From: an uncultured Desulfurobacterium sp.
Lineage (GTDB): Bacteria; Aquificota; Aquificia; Desulfurobacteriales; Desulfurobacteriaceae
Reading direction: 5' to 3'
DNA length: 16,211 nt
Assembly (NCBI GenBank): GCA_913055135.1
Contig: CAJXJV010000009.1
Span: 1-16,211, forward strand
The stretch's first letter is position 1. Each line of letters starts with the position of its first letter. Shown here piece after piece: positions 10,901 through 16,211 of the stretch. Below the pieces are notes generated by a model. That model worked only from the letters and a program-made list of their open reading frames with translations. It did not search any database and had not been told where the DNA came from. The translations under genes were made by a program, and so were the position numbers.

Positions 10901-12304
10901 AGCAACTTCTGTGTTAATAAGCGTTCCCTTAGGAACGACAATGTCTCCATCTTCGTTATAAATATCCTCGGATACTCTAAGAGGTAATAACCATTCTATA
11001 GACTTCAGATCCTCCTTTGTAAGCTTTGAGAGTTTTTCTTTCGGATAGATTTTCTCGTTTATTTTAGCTCTACCGACCCTTGAGAGGTCGTAGTTCTTTG
11101 TGCTGAAGAACATATTTTCAAAGAGTCTCTTTGCACCTTCAACAGTAGCAGTGTCTCCTGGTCTCACTTTCCTGAATATTTCAACGTAAGCTGCAATAAG
11201 AGGATCTTCAATTTTCTCCCTTACTCTGTCTCTCCTCTCCTTTCTAAGGGTATTAACGATAACTGCACCATAGGGAGTAGCTTTTGCATGAATCGCTCTA
11301 AACTCAGCTCCTTCTGGAAGTTTTCTGGAGCTGGTGGAAAGCTCTTCATAGGCTTCCTGAATTACCTCTCCTGTCTCTGGATCGACAACATCGGTAACTA
11401 AGTAATATCCGTTGAGTTCTTCTGGAGATTTGATTTCTCCAGTTTTAGTATTTACAACTTCTCCGTTTTCCACTTTGAATGTCTCAATAGCATCACCGTA
11501 GAAAAGGTTAAGAATCTCCTCGTCTGTTCTTATTCCAAAAGCTCTTAATAGATAAGTTCCAATAAACCTTCTCTTCCTGTCTATTTTGGCGTAGAGAATT
11601 TCGTTGTGGGGAATCTCAAACTCAAGCCACGATCCCATTGCAGGAATGATACTCGCAATGTCGATAATCCTTGCTACAGTAGTAGTCTTTGATACTTCGC
11701 TTTTAAAGAAAAGACCAGGAGATCTATGGAGCTGGCTTACAACAACTTTCTCTGTTCCGTTTATAATAAATGTTCCCCTTTCTGTCATAAGGGGAATTTC
11801 ACCAAAGTACATTTTGTTTTCTTTGATAATCGGAGCTATTTTTTCACCTGTCTTTGGGTCTTTCTGCCATACGTGGAGTTCAAAAAGAACTCTTAATGGA
11901 GCGCTGTAGTCAATTCCCCTCTCTTTACATTCATCAGGGGTGTATTTTGGTCTAAATACGACTTCCATACCACACTTTGGACATACAACTCCTTTTCCAC
12001 CAAGTCCCTGAAACTTTCCACACTTGCAGTACCAGTCTCCTATCTCATAACCTTTATAGTGAATTTCCACACCGCTTTGTTCGTCAATGATTGGAAATGC
12101 CTGTCTGAACGCAGACTCCAGTCCGATGTTTTCTCTCTTATCTGGAGCTTTGTTTAACTGGAGAAATCTTTCGTAGGACTCAAATGGAAATTGGAGCAGG
12201 TCTGGAATTGGAAATGTCTCTTTTCTCTTTGCAAAACTTTTTCTTGGAAGAGATTTGATTGTTTTTGTTTCTACAGAAGGGATAGCTTTTTGGATTTTTC
12301 CCAT
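7988..12304 (-). CDS. rpoB: DNA-directed RNA polymerase beta subunit
   Basis: Second large subunit of RNA polymerase (1438 residues; E. coli has 1342). Family motifs include [16 protein letters not shown] near residue 170, the rifampicin region around [10 protein letters not shown] (Asp588, His598, Ser603), [26 protein letters not shown] and [12 protein letters not shown]. Extra segments account for the length. A four-cysteine insertion lies at residues 90-117. A proteobacterial SI1-like segment is at about 270-370, an additional insert at about 425-493, and an SI2-like insert with a charged helix at about 1010-1140. The ATG at 12304 is preceded by AGAGGT. The gene follows rplL after 110 bases containing a strong hairpin, and its stop lies 49 bases before rpoC. 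The rifampicin region differs from the usual consensus at three positions. Confidence 0.97.
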   Translation of the reverse strand: MGKIQKAIPSVETKTIKSLPRKSFAKRKETFPIPDLLQFPFESYERFLQLNKAPDKRENIGLESAFRQAFPIIDEQSGVEIHYKGYEIGDWYCKCGKFQGLGGKGVVCPKCGMEVVFRPKYTPDECKERGIDYSAPLRVLFELHVWQKDPKTGEKIAPIIKENKMYFGEIPLMTERGTFIINGTEKVVVSQLHRSPGLFFKSEVSKTTTVARIIDIASIIPAMGSWLEFEIPHNEILYAKIDRKRRFIGTYLLRAFGIRTDEEILNLFYGDAIETFKVENGEVVNTKTGEIKSPEELNGYYLVTDVVDPETGEVIQEAYEELSTSSRKLPEGAEFRAIHAKATPYGAVIVNTLRKERRDRVREKIEDPLIAAYVEIFRKVRPGDTATVEGAKRLFENMFFSTKNYDLSRVGRAKINEKIYPKEKLSKLTKEDLKSIEWLLPLRVSEDIYNEDGDIVVPKGTLINTEVALKLASLDIDEIPVEPDYDDAGRILHKADIVGAVKALLEVHAGLREYDDIDHLGNRRVRGVGELAEIAFKSGLFKLEKAVKEKLAIADIDSVMPQDLINPRTALNPLREFFTLTSLCQFMDQTNPLAETTHKRRLSALGPGGLTRERAGFEVRDVHPSHYGRICPIETPEGQNIGLINSLTTYGRINWLGFLETPYRKVVNGKVTDEIVYMTAEEEENFVIAQANAPVDENGYIAADTVMARHKAEFKLVKREEVQFMDVSPKQVFSVSSSLIPFLEHDDANRALMGSNMQRQAVPLIKTEAPFVGTGMEKEVALYSRSAVVARRSGVVESVTADKIIVRVDPEEIEEGGISVDTGFDVYELKKFQKSNQKTCINQRPIVRKGERVKKGQIIADGPSMDNGELALGKNVLVAFMPWRGYNFEDAILVSERLLKDDVYTSIHIQEFECEAVETKLGREEITRDIPNVSESLLRNLDESGIVRIGTYVKPGDILVGKVTPKGEQVLTPEEKLLQAIFGEKAKGVKDSSLYVPHGVEGVVIDVKILSRKGEKKDPRTQLIEAEEKARLEREKQEEIALIKKDRDRKAAEIILGKKVKEDVFDAAGNLILSAGDTVTEGKVEQMVFFALRKPSIIDDEKAAEELKRIRLRAVDKIALVENIYEEKKAALEMGHDLPAGVNKKVKVYIATKRKLTVGDKMSGRHGNKGVISQIRPVEDMPFLEDGTPVDIVLNPLGVPSRMNVGQILEVHLGLAAKALGEKIEKLMKAGLDKVREEIKAIYNDERISKLIDSLSDDELKAVAKKLSKGIRFESPIFNGAKEEEIKELLRRAGLPETGRLKVYDGLTGEPFDQDVTVGYMYMLKLIHLADDKIHARSTGPYSLITQQPLGGKAQFGGQRFGEMEVWALEAYGAAYTLQEMLTVKSDDVEGRSRVYEAIVKGKYSFEPGLPESFNVLVRELKALALDVKFIKQLEEEE
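11954..12037 (-). other. Inserted Cys4 zinc-ribbon segment within RpoB
   Basis: Residues 90-117 of RpoB contain Cys93, Cys95, Cys108 and Cys111 (C-x-C-x12-C-x2-C). Aligned to E. coli RpoB, this block lies between the YEIG and RPKYTPDEC stretches (E. coli YRLG and EPVFDVQEC), where E. coli has nothing. Its cysteine spacing and flanking residues match the beta-prime zinc ribbon at 7660-7740, with 13 of 27 residues identical and no gaps. Zinc binding is inferred from this likeness. Confidence 0.85.
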
Positions 12305-12347
12305 ATTTGACCTCTTCTCTAAGAGTTTTTGTGTTTAAATGCGAGAA

Positions 12348-12374
12348 GGGAGACTACCCCCCTGGCAGTCTCCC
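12348..12374 (-). promoter_or_regulatory. Strong hairpin in the rplL-rpoB spacer
   Basis: A perfect 8-bp stem (GGGAGACT with AGTCTCCC, loop of 11) lies 44 bases upstream of the rpoB ATG and 40 bases after the rplL stop. On the minus strand it is followed by TTCTCGC and not a T run, so it is not a complete intrinsic terminator. E. coli has an attenuator and an RNase III site in the same interval, which lowers polymerase output relative to L7/L12. A comparable role here is an inference from position and structure. Confidence 0.65.
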
Positions 12375-12414
12375 AGCCGAGAATTATATTCCTATTAAAG
12401 AGAAGTTTCAAGAG

Positions 12415-12798
12415 TTACTTAACTTCTACTTCAGCACCAGCTTCTTCAAGCTTCTTCTTGATCTCCTCAGCTTCTTCCTTGGAAATTCCCTCTTTAACTG
12501 GGCTTGGAGCGTTGTCAACGAGAGCTTTTGCTTCCTTGAGTCCCAGTCCTGTGATTTCTCTGACAACTTTGATTACCTGAATTTTCTTGGCACCCGGAGA
12601 CTTGAGGATAACATCAAACTCTGTCTTTTCCTCAGCAGCTGCAGCACCAGCACCTGGAGCAGCAACAGCACCAGCAGCAACTACAGGCATGTCAGATACA
12701 CCAAACTCTTCCTTAATTGCGTTGATGAGATCAACGAGCTCGAGAACTGTCATGTTCTTGATAGCTTCGATGATTTGCTCTTTTGTGATTTCTGCCAT
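12415..12798 (-). CDS. rplL: 50S ribosomal protein L7/L12
   Basis: Stalk protein that recruits and stimulates translational GTPases such as EF-Tu and EF-G. The 127 residues show an N-terminal dimerisation domain (about 1-36), an Ala/Gly/Pro-rich flexible hinge (about 38-56) and the C-terminal factor-binding domain. The C-terminal domain includes the conserved [20 protein letters not shown] helix region (71-90). The ATG at 12798 has GAGGAGG just upstream. It lies 46 bases after rplJ, consistent with co-transcription and with L10 and L12 forming one complex. Length and composition are typical. Confidence 0.97.
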   Translation of the reverse strand: MAEITKEQIIEAIKNMTVLELVDLINAIKEEFGVSDMPVVAAGAVAAPGAGAAAAEEKTEFDVILKSPGAKKIQVIKVVREITGLGLKEAKALVDNAPSPVKEGISKEEAEEIKKKLEEAGAEVEVK

Positions 12799-12844
12799 TT
12801 TTCGCCTCCTCTTTGATTAAAAATTCTGAAATTTTTCACCTAAG

Positions 12845-13378
12845 TTAAGCACTAACTTCCTCTTTCTCAGCTTTAACGTTTTCAAGAACTGTAACCAACT
12901 TCTGGAATAGATTGTCAAGAGACCATGCAACAGCGTTGACAGGATACTTGAGGGTAAATGCAAGTTGACCAAGGAGCTCTTCTCTGCCTGGAAGAGAAGC
13001 GAGCTGTTTAACCATCTCATAGTCAGTAACCTTGCCTTCAACAACAGCAGCTTTAAACTGAAGCTTGGCATCCTTTTCTTCAAGGAATTCCTTGAGAGCT
13101 TTAGCGGCAGCTACAATATCCTCAAAGGCAAGAACAATTCCCGTAGGACCAACAAAAGCATCCTTAATCTGCTCTACAGGGGTACCGGGGTAAGCATATC
13201 TCATAAGGGTGTTCTTTACTACCTTGTACTCAGCTCCTGCTTCCCTGAGTTTCCTTCTGAGAGCGTTACTTTCTGCAACTGTCATTCCATTAAAGTCAGT
13301 AAGTATAACAAGGGAAGCTTTCTCAAACTTTTCTTTAAGCTCCTTAACTATTTGTTCTTTAGCTTTTCTCGTTTTCAA
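12845..13378 (-). CDS. rplJ: 50S ribosomal protein L10
   Basis: Base of the ribosomal stalk; it binds 23S rRNA through its N-terminal domain and L7/L12 dimers through its C-terminal helix. The 177-residue protein contains VVKNTLMRYA and the DAFVGPTGIVLAF segment typical of the family. It is slightly longer than the 165-residue E. coli protein. Thermophile L10 proteins often carry a longer C-terminal helix that binds three L12 dimers, but I cannot count binding sites from sequence alone. The start is TTG at 13378, supported by GGAGGT seven bases upstream; no ATG or GTG sits in a better place. The gene is preceded by a promoter and an L10-type leader, and L10 (with L12) probably represses its own translation there. 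Confidence 0.96.
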   Translation of the reverse strand: MKTRKAKEQIVKELKEKFEKASLVILTDFNGMTVAESNALRRKLREAGAEYKVVKNTLMRYAYPGTPVEQIKDAFVGPTGIVLAFEDIVAAAKALKEFLEEKDAKLQFKAAVVEGKVTDYEMVKQLASLPGREELLGQLAFTLKYPVNAVAWSLDNLFQKLVTVLENVKAEKEEVSA

Positions 13379-13403
13379 AGGAGTTACCTCCGCTAAGGAT
13401 TTT

Positions 13404-13516
13404 CGGTGGGATGTAGAGGGAGGGCATAGGTGGAGGGAGAGATGAATACCGCTCTCGGTCTCAGTAGGCTGCCTTTTCAGGCATTTAAGCTATGCACCTA
13501 CCCTCTACGACCACCG
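13404..13516 (-). promoter_or_regulatory. L10 leader (ribosomal protein autoregulatory mRNA element)
   Basis: The region upstream of rplJ folds into a long interrupted stem. CGGTGG (13404-13409) pairs with 13511-13516, GTAGAGGG (13413-13420) with 13501-13508, and GCATAG (13424-13429) with 13490-13495, with internal loops between. Inside, 13470-13483 forms a 5-bp hairpin closed by a GAAA tetraloop on the transcript. A long interrupted stem just before the rplJ ribosome-binding site is the arrangement of the L10 leader family, where the L10-L12 complex binds a kinked stem and blocks translation. The assignment rests on location and fold, not on a covariance search. Confidence 0.82.
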
Positions 13517-13531
13517 CAAATTGCAGCCGTA

Positions 13532-13559
13532 ATTCTATTCAAATTTCTACAGTTGTCAA
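13532..13559 (-). promoter_or_regulatory. Sigma-70-type promoter for rplJ-rplL-rpoB-rpoC
   Basis: The minus strand carries a perfect -35 TTGACA (13554-13559), a 16-bp spacer and a -10 TAGAAT (13532-13537; five of six consensus bases). It begins 10 bases after the rplA stop. Transcription would start near 13525, just before the leader stem, so the whole L10 leader would be at the 5' end of the transcript. This parallels the E. coli rplJ promoter. Confidence 0.8.
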
Positions 13560-13568
13560 CCCCATTTG

Positions 13569-14291
13569 CTACTCACTCAATTGAGCTCTGTTTATTGCAT
13601 CAAATATATCAACCTTAACACCGGGATCCATTGTAGCTGAAACTGCAATGCTCTTTACATACTGTCCCTTAGCTCCAGATGGCTTTGCAGCAAGAATTGC
13701 TTTGAGGAGAGCAACTGCGTTCTCAAGAAGCTTTTGCTCATCAAAAGAAACCTTTCCTATTGGAGCGTGAACAATACCAGCTTTTTCAACCTTAAAGTCA
13801 ACTTTACCGCTTTTAGCATCCTTAATAGCCTTCGCAATATCAAAAGTTACAGTTCCTGTTTTTGGGTTTGGCATGAGTCCTCTTGGACCAAGGATTCTAC
13901 CAAGTCTACCAACCTTGCCCATCATGTCAGGAGTAGCAATCAGAACATCAAAATCAAGCCATCCCCGCTGAATCTTCTGAATGAGATCATCCCCACCAAC
14001 GTAATCTGCACCAGATTCCTGAGCTTCCTGTAGTTTTTCACCCTGGGCTATTACTGCAACTTTTCTCTCTTTACCGAGACCGTGAGGAAGAACAACGCTA
14101 CCTCTTACCATTTGATCCTGGTATTTTGGATCAACGTTGAGTCTTACTGCCATCTCTACAGTTTGATCAAAGTTTCTCTTTGTCACATCAGCCATTTTCT
14201 TTACAAGGCTGATAGCTTCATCAAGTGGATAGAGCTTACTTCTTTCAACGAGAGCGAGAGCGTTCATGTACTTCTTTCCATGCTTTGGCAT
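13569..14291 (-). CDS. rplA: 50S ribosomal protein L1
   Basis: Protein of the mobile L1 stalk that helps release E-site tRNA; in many bacteria it also represses its own operon by binding mRNA. The 240-residue sequence begins [11 protein letters not shown] and contains the family segments [17 protein letters not shown] and [16 protein letters not shown]. Length is close to the E. coli protein (234). The ATG at 14291 follows AGGAGGAG. It lies 77 bases after rplK. That spacer contains a hairpin, while only 20 bases separate nusG and rplK, so any L1-binding site is more likely before rplA than before rplK; this last point is inference. Confidence 0.97.
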   Translation of the reverse strand: MPKHGKKYMNALALVERSKLYPLDEAISLVKKMADVTKRNFDQTVEMAVRLNVDPKYQDQMVRGSVVLPHGLGKERKVAVIAQGEKLQEAQESGADYVGGDDLIQKIQRGWLDFDVLIATPDMMGKVGRLGRILGPRGLMPNPKTGTVTFDIAKAIKDAKSGKVDFKVEKAGIVHAPIGKVSFDEQKLLENAVALLKAILAAKPSGAKGQYVKSIAVSATMDPGVKVDIFDAINRAQLSE

Positions 14292-14330
14292 CTTCTCCTC
14301 CTATCGGCACATTTTTTTTTGAAATGCCTC

Positions 14331-14344
14331 CCACCGCTCGGTGG
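14331..14344 (-). promoter_or_regulatory. Hairpin in the rplK-rplA spacer
   Basis: The minus strand forms CCACC, a 4-base loop (GAGC) and GGTGG, about 40 bases upstream of the rplA ATG. Between it and the ribosome-binding site is a run of nine A residues (plus-strand T run at 14312-14320). That run lies in the loop of a second bulged stem, GGCATTT with AAATGTGCC. This may be a translational control element, possibly for L1, but no known motif is matched exactly. Confidence 0.4.
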
Positions 14345-14365
14345 TCAGTTAATTCACCTATTCAA

Positions 14366-14791
14366 CTACTCAACTACTTTTACTCCCATATTCTTAGCAG
14401 TTCCAGCAATGATTTTCATTGCTGATTCAATGTCATAGCAGTTGAGATCCTGCATTTTCTGCTCGGCAATCTGTCTGAGCTGTTCCTTTGTAATCTGTCC
14501 AACCCACTCTTTCTTTGGCTGATGAGCACCTTTTTCAATTCCTGCAGCCTTCTTAATGAGAACAGATGCAGGTGGAGTTTTGAGAACGAAAGAGAAGGAT
14601 CTGTCTGCGTAGATTGTGATAACCACAGGGATTACAAGTCCTTTCTTGTCAGCTGTAGCTGCATTAAACGCCTTTACAAACTCCATAATGTTTACACCAT
14701 GTTGACCAAGTGCTGGTCCAACAGGTGGTGCAGGTGTAGCTTCACCGGCAGGCAACTGCAGCTTTACTTCAGCTACAACTTTCTTTGCCAT
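14366..14791 (-). CDS. rplK: 50S ribosomal protein L11
   Basis: Component of the GTPase-associated centre of the large subunit, next to the stalk base formed by L10 and L12. The 141-residue protein has the N-terminal proline-rich family signature [20 protein letters not shown] (residues 14-33) and a C-terminal RNA-binding domain with [15 protein letters not shown]. Length matches the family. The ATG at 14791 has GGAGG upstream and the gene follows nusG by 20 bases, so the two are co-transcribed and no leader element fits between them. Confidence 0.97.
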   Translation of the reverse strand: MAKKVVAEVKLQLPAGEATPAPPVGPALGQHGVNIMEFVKAFNAATADKKGLVIPVVITIYADRSFSFVLKTPPASVLIKKAAGIEKGAHQPKKEWVGQITKEQLRQIAEQKMQDLNCYDIESAMKIIAGTAKNMGVKVVE

Positions 14792-14811
14792 TTCTTCCTC
14801 CGTTTATCTCC

Positions 14812-15549
14812 TTAACTTATTTTCTCGATCTGATCAAACTCCAGTTCAACTGGAGTCTGCCTGTCGAAAATGTTAACCAGAACTATAATCTTTTCTCTTT
14901 CTGGGTCAATCTCTGAAATGGTACCTTCAAATCCAATAAATGGTCCTTCTTTAATTTTCACTTTATCTCCAATTTCAAACTTAAGTTTTTTAACTTTTGG
15001 TACACCTTTCTTAAGTCTTTCTATCATTGCTTTGATTTCAGATTCAGGAACGATAACCGGCTTCCCTGCAGCACTGACAAATCCAAGTACTCTTGGTACA
15101 CGTCTTACTGTACTTTGAACGTTCTTGTCTAACTCTGCCTTGATAAAAATGTATCCCGGATAAAGTCTATCTCTTAACTCAATCTTAGCTTCTACTTTGT
15201 TCTCTGGACACTTTATCTTCTGACCAATTTTTTCAATCGGTTTATCGGGAGTGCACTTTTTCTTTTCACATTCGCAGGATTCCACCCATACTCTGCCATC
15301 TTCGATTCGAAAAACGACCTTTTTTCCCTCTTCACCTTCAACTTCATGAATACGAGGTTCTCCGTGTAGAGGCACTTCACCTTTTTCTTTTCCAGCTACT
15401 TTAAAGACAACTTTTTCCACCGCAGGAATGAAAATTTCCTCTACCTTACTTTCTAAACCTTCTTCCTTCAGAGCTTTTAAAATGTTGGCTTTCACCCTGT
15501 GCTCAAATCCTGACTGAACATGAAGGGAATACCACTTTTTCTCTTCCAT
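14812..15549 (-). CDS. nusG: Transcription antitermination/elongation factor NusG
   Basis: Binds RNA polymerase across the cleft through its NGN domain and links it to Rho or the ribosome through its KOW domain. The 245-residue protein starts with KKWYSLHVQSG (NGN strand 1). The second half of NGN follows at RLYPGYIFIKAEL (about 129-141), and the KOW domain lies at about 193-243 (GDKVKIKEGPFIGFEG). An inserted domain of about 75 residues (roughly 45-120) splits the NGN. A similarly placed insert is known in Aquifex NusG, which supports an Aquificota origin. The insert here has Cys92, Cys94, Cys99 and Cys114, a possible metal site. The gene follows secE by 12 bases. Confidence 0.96.
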   Translation of the reverse strand: MEEKKWYSLHVQSGFEHRVKANILKALKEEGLESKVEEIFIPAVEKVVFKVAGKEKGEVPLHGEPRIHEVEGEEGKKVVFRIEDGRVWVESCECEKKKCTPDKPIEKIGQKIKCPENKVEAKIELRDRLYPGYIFIKAELDKNVQSTVRRVPRVLGFVSAAGKPVIVPESEIKAMIERLKKGVPKVKKLKFEIGDKVKIKEGPFIGFEGTISEIDPEREKIIVLVNIFDRQTPVELEFDQIEKIS

Positions 15550-15561
15550 TGAATCTACCCC

Positions 15562-15744
15562 TTATTTTTCTATTATCATTTTTAAAGCTTCAGAAAATAC
15601 AAAATCGAGTGCCCAGAAATAGATAGCAATGAAGGCACAGAAAACTACAACACCGAAAGTGGCTTCTATTACCTCTTCCCTGGAAGGCCAGGTCACTCTG
15701 TTAAGCTCTTCTTTGACTTCCTTTAAAAATGTTACTGGTAGCAT
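15562..15744 (-). CDS. secE: Preprotein translocase subunit SecE
   Basis: Small membrane subunit that stabilises SecY in the SecYEG channel. The 60-residue protein is the minimal single-span type. A short cytoplasmic amphipathic helix with the family motif VKEELNRVTWPSREEV (residues 10-25) is followed by one transmembrane segment at about 29-50. E. coli SecE has two extra N-terminal spans, which are missing here as in most bacteria. The ATG at 15744 has GAGGT five bases upstream. The adjacency to nusG is a widely conserved pair. Confidence 0.93.
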   Translation of the reverse strand: MLPVTFLKEVKEELNRVTWPSREEVIEATFGVVVFCAFIAIYFWALDFVFSEALKMIIEK

Positions 15745-15771
15745 ATTTACCTCACTTCTTTTTTTTCAATG

Positions 15772-15809
15772 AATCCAAAAATATTTCCTACTATTTTGGT
15801 TTTTGGATT
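15772..15809. repeat. AT-rich inverted repeat upstream of secE
   Basis: A perfect 10-bp inverted repeat (AATCCAAAAA at 15772-15781 and TTTTTGGATT at 15800-15809) with an 18-base spacer lies between tRNA-Trp and secE. It may be an RNA stem at the tRNA 3' processing boundary or an operator. Because it is AT-rich, chance is a real alternative. Confidence 0.35.
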
Positions 15810-15846
15810 TTAAACTTTAGAGAAAAGACGAAAATAAAACAATAAA

Positions 15847-15922
15847 TGGCAGGCCAGGAGGGACTCGAACCCCCAACCGCCGGATTTGGAGTCCGGAGCC
15901 CTGCCAATTGGGCTACTGGCCT
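15847..15922 (-). tRNA. tRNA-Trp (anticodon CCA)
   Basis: A complete 76-base cloverleaf reads on the minus strand. It has a 7-bp acceptor stem (AGGCCAG with CTGGCCT), a D stem (GCCC with GGGC), an anticodon stem (CCGGA with TCCGG) with loop CTCCAAA, a 5-base variable loop and a T arm with TTCGAGT. The anticodon CCA is at 15887-15889. The discriminator base is G and the 3' CCA is encoded. It sits between rpmG and secE with 26 bases after rpmG, so it is probably cut out of the tuf-rpmG-secE-nusG transcript; this position is also seen in other bacteria. Confidence 0.97.
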
Positions 15923-15948
15923 ACCTAAAACTCCCCCAAAAATATAAC

Positions 15949-16113
15949 CTATTTTACCTCTCTGTGCAAGGTGTGTTTGTTACACCATGGACAATACTTA
16001 CGGAGTTCTAATCTATCAGGAGTATTCCTTTTATTCTTTGTGGTTGAGTAATTTCTTCTTTTACATTCTGTACAGGCAAGCTGTATTATCTCACGAGGTC
16101 CTTTCTTAGCCAT
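15949..16113 (-). CDS. rpmG: 50S ribosomal protein L33, zinc-binding form
   Basis: Small large-subunit protein of 54 residues, beginning [18 protein letters not shown] and ending in HREVK. Two CxxC pairs, Cys14/Cys17 and Cys41/Cys44 (CPWC), form the zinc ribbon of the cysteine-containing L33 type. The ATG at 16113 has GAGGAG upstream. It lies 35 bases after tuf and 26 bases before tRNA-Trp, in the conserved tuf-rpmG-tRNA-secE order. The presence of all four cysteines contrasts with the cysteine-free L33 paralogues that some bacteria express under zinc limitation. Confidence 0.95.
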   Translation of the reverse strand: MAKKGPREIIQLACTECKRRNYSTTKNKRNTPDRLELRKYCPWCNKHTLHREVK

Positions 16114-16146
16114 TTCTATCTCCTCATCTATGGTATTAAACTCTCA

Positions 16147-16211
16147 TCAGTCCAATATTTCCGTAACAACACCAGCACCTACAGTTCTACCACCCTCACG
16201 GATAGCAAACC
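16147..16211 (-). CDS. tuf: Elongation factor Tu, C-terminal end (partial)
   Basis: The window edge cuts this gene, leaving 20 full codons plus a TGA stop. The translation [20 protein letters not shown] matches the very end of EF-Tu domain 3 (E. coli [20 protein letters not shown]). EF-Tu delivers aminoacyl-tRNA to the ribosome. Its place directly upstream of rpmG is the usual order. Whether this is the only tuf copy cannot be told from here. Confidence 0.95.
   Translation of the reverse strand, partial: [20 protein letters not shown]

Noticed and set aside
12307-12816. 169-codon open frame on the plus strand over rplL
   Set aside because: A Ser/Phe/Leu-rich shadow of rplL and its flanking spacer, with no motif.
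12819-12836. AT-only hairpin in the rplJ-rplL spacer
   Set aside because: AAAAATT/AATTTTT pairs perfectly, but the stem is all A and T and would be unstable, especially in a thermophile.
1-16211. CRISPR array, insertion sequence or phage genes
   Set aside because: No spaced direct repeats, transposase motifs or terminal inverted repeats were seen; all genes are core housekeeping genes.

Overview
The window is a chromosomal housekeeping region made almost entirely of transcription and translation genes, plus a ribonucleotide reductase operon. I see no phage, insertion sequence, CRISPR array or defence genes. The gene order tuf-rpmG-tRNA(Trp)-secE-nusG-rplK-rplA-rplJ-rplL-rpoB-rpoC, the NusG with a large domain inserted in its NGN domain, and the proteobacterial-type insertions in RpoB and RpoC together suggest a thermophilic member of Aquificota, perhaps the Desulfurobacteriaceae (Desulfurobacterium/Thermovibrio type). 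The family-level placement is an inference from protein features, not a database match.

Layout. On the plus strand (81-3478) lie nrdA and nrdB, the two subunits of an aerobic class I ribonucleotide reductase, 41 bases apart and apparently co-transcribed. They converge on the rpoC end of a long minus-strand cluster, and a GC-rich hairpin at 3479-3501 separates the two. Reading the minus strand from right to left in transcription order, the cluster is: the 3' end of tuf, rpmG (54 codons), tRNA-Trp, secE, nusG, rplK, rplA, then a promoter and an L10-type mRNA leader, then rplJ, rplL, rpoB and rpoC. Spacers are short except before rplJ (about 190 bases, promoter plus folded leader), before rpoB (110 bases, strong hairpin), before secE (about 100 bases after the tRNA) and before rplA (77 bases, hairpin).

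How the genes work together. The minus-strand cluster makes elongation factor Tu, stalk and large-subunit ribosomal proteins, a SecYEG translocon subunit, NusG and the two large RNA polymerase subunits. The L10 leader and the hairpins before rpoB and rpoC look like the means by which ribosomal protein and polymerase output are set separately. The nrd operon supplies deoxynucleotides.

The most unusual observation is in RpoB. Its N-terminal protrusion region carries a 28-residue insertion with four cysteines that aligns without gaps (13 of 27 residues identical) to the N-terminal zinc ribbon of RpoC encoded next door. The same RpoB also has two inserted segments that share a motif with a beta-prime module. 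Four cysteines in the inserted NusG domain add to an unusual cysteine-rich theme in this transcription machinery. Start codons were revised for nrdB (2420, not 2276) and rpoC (GTG at 7938, not TTG at 8004).
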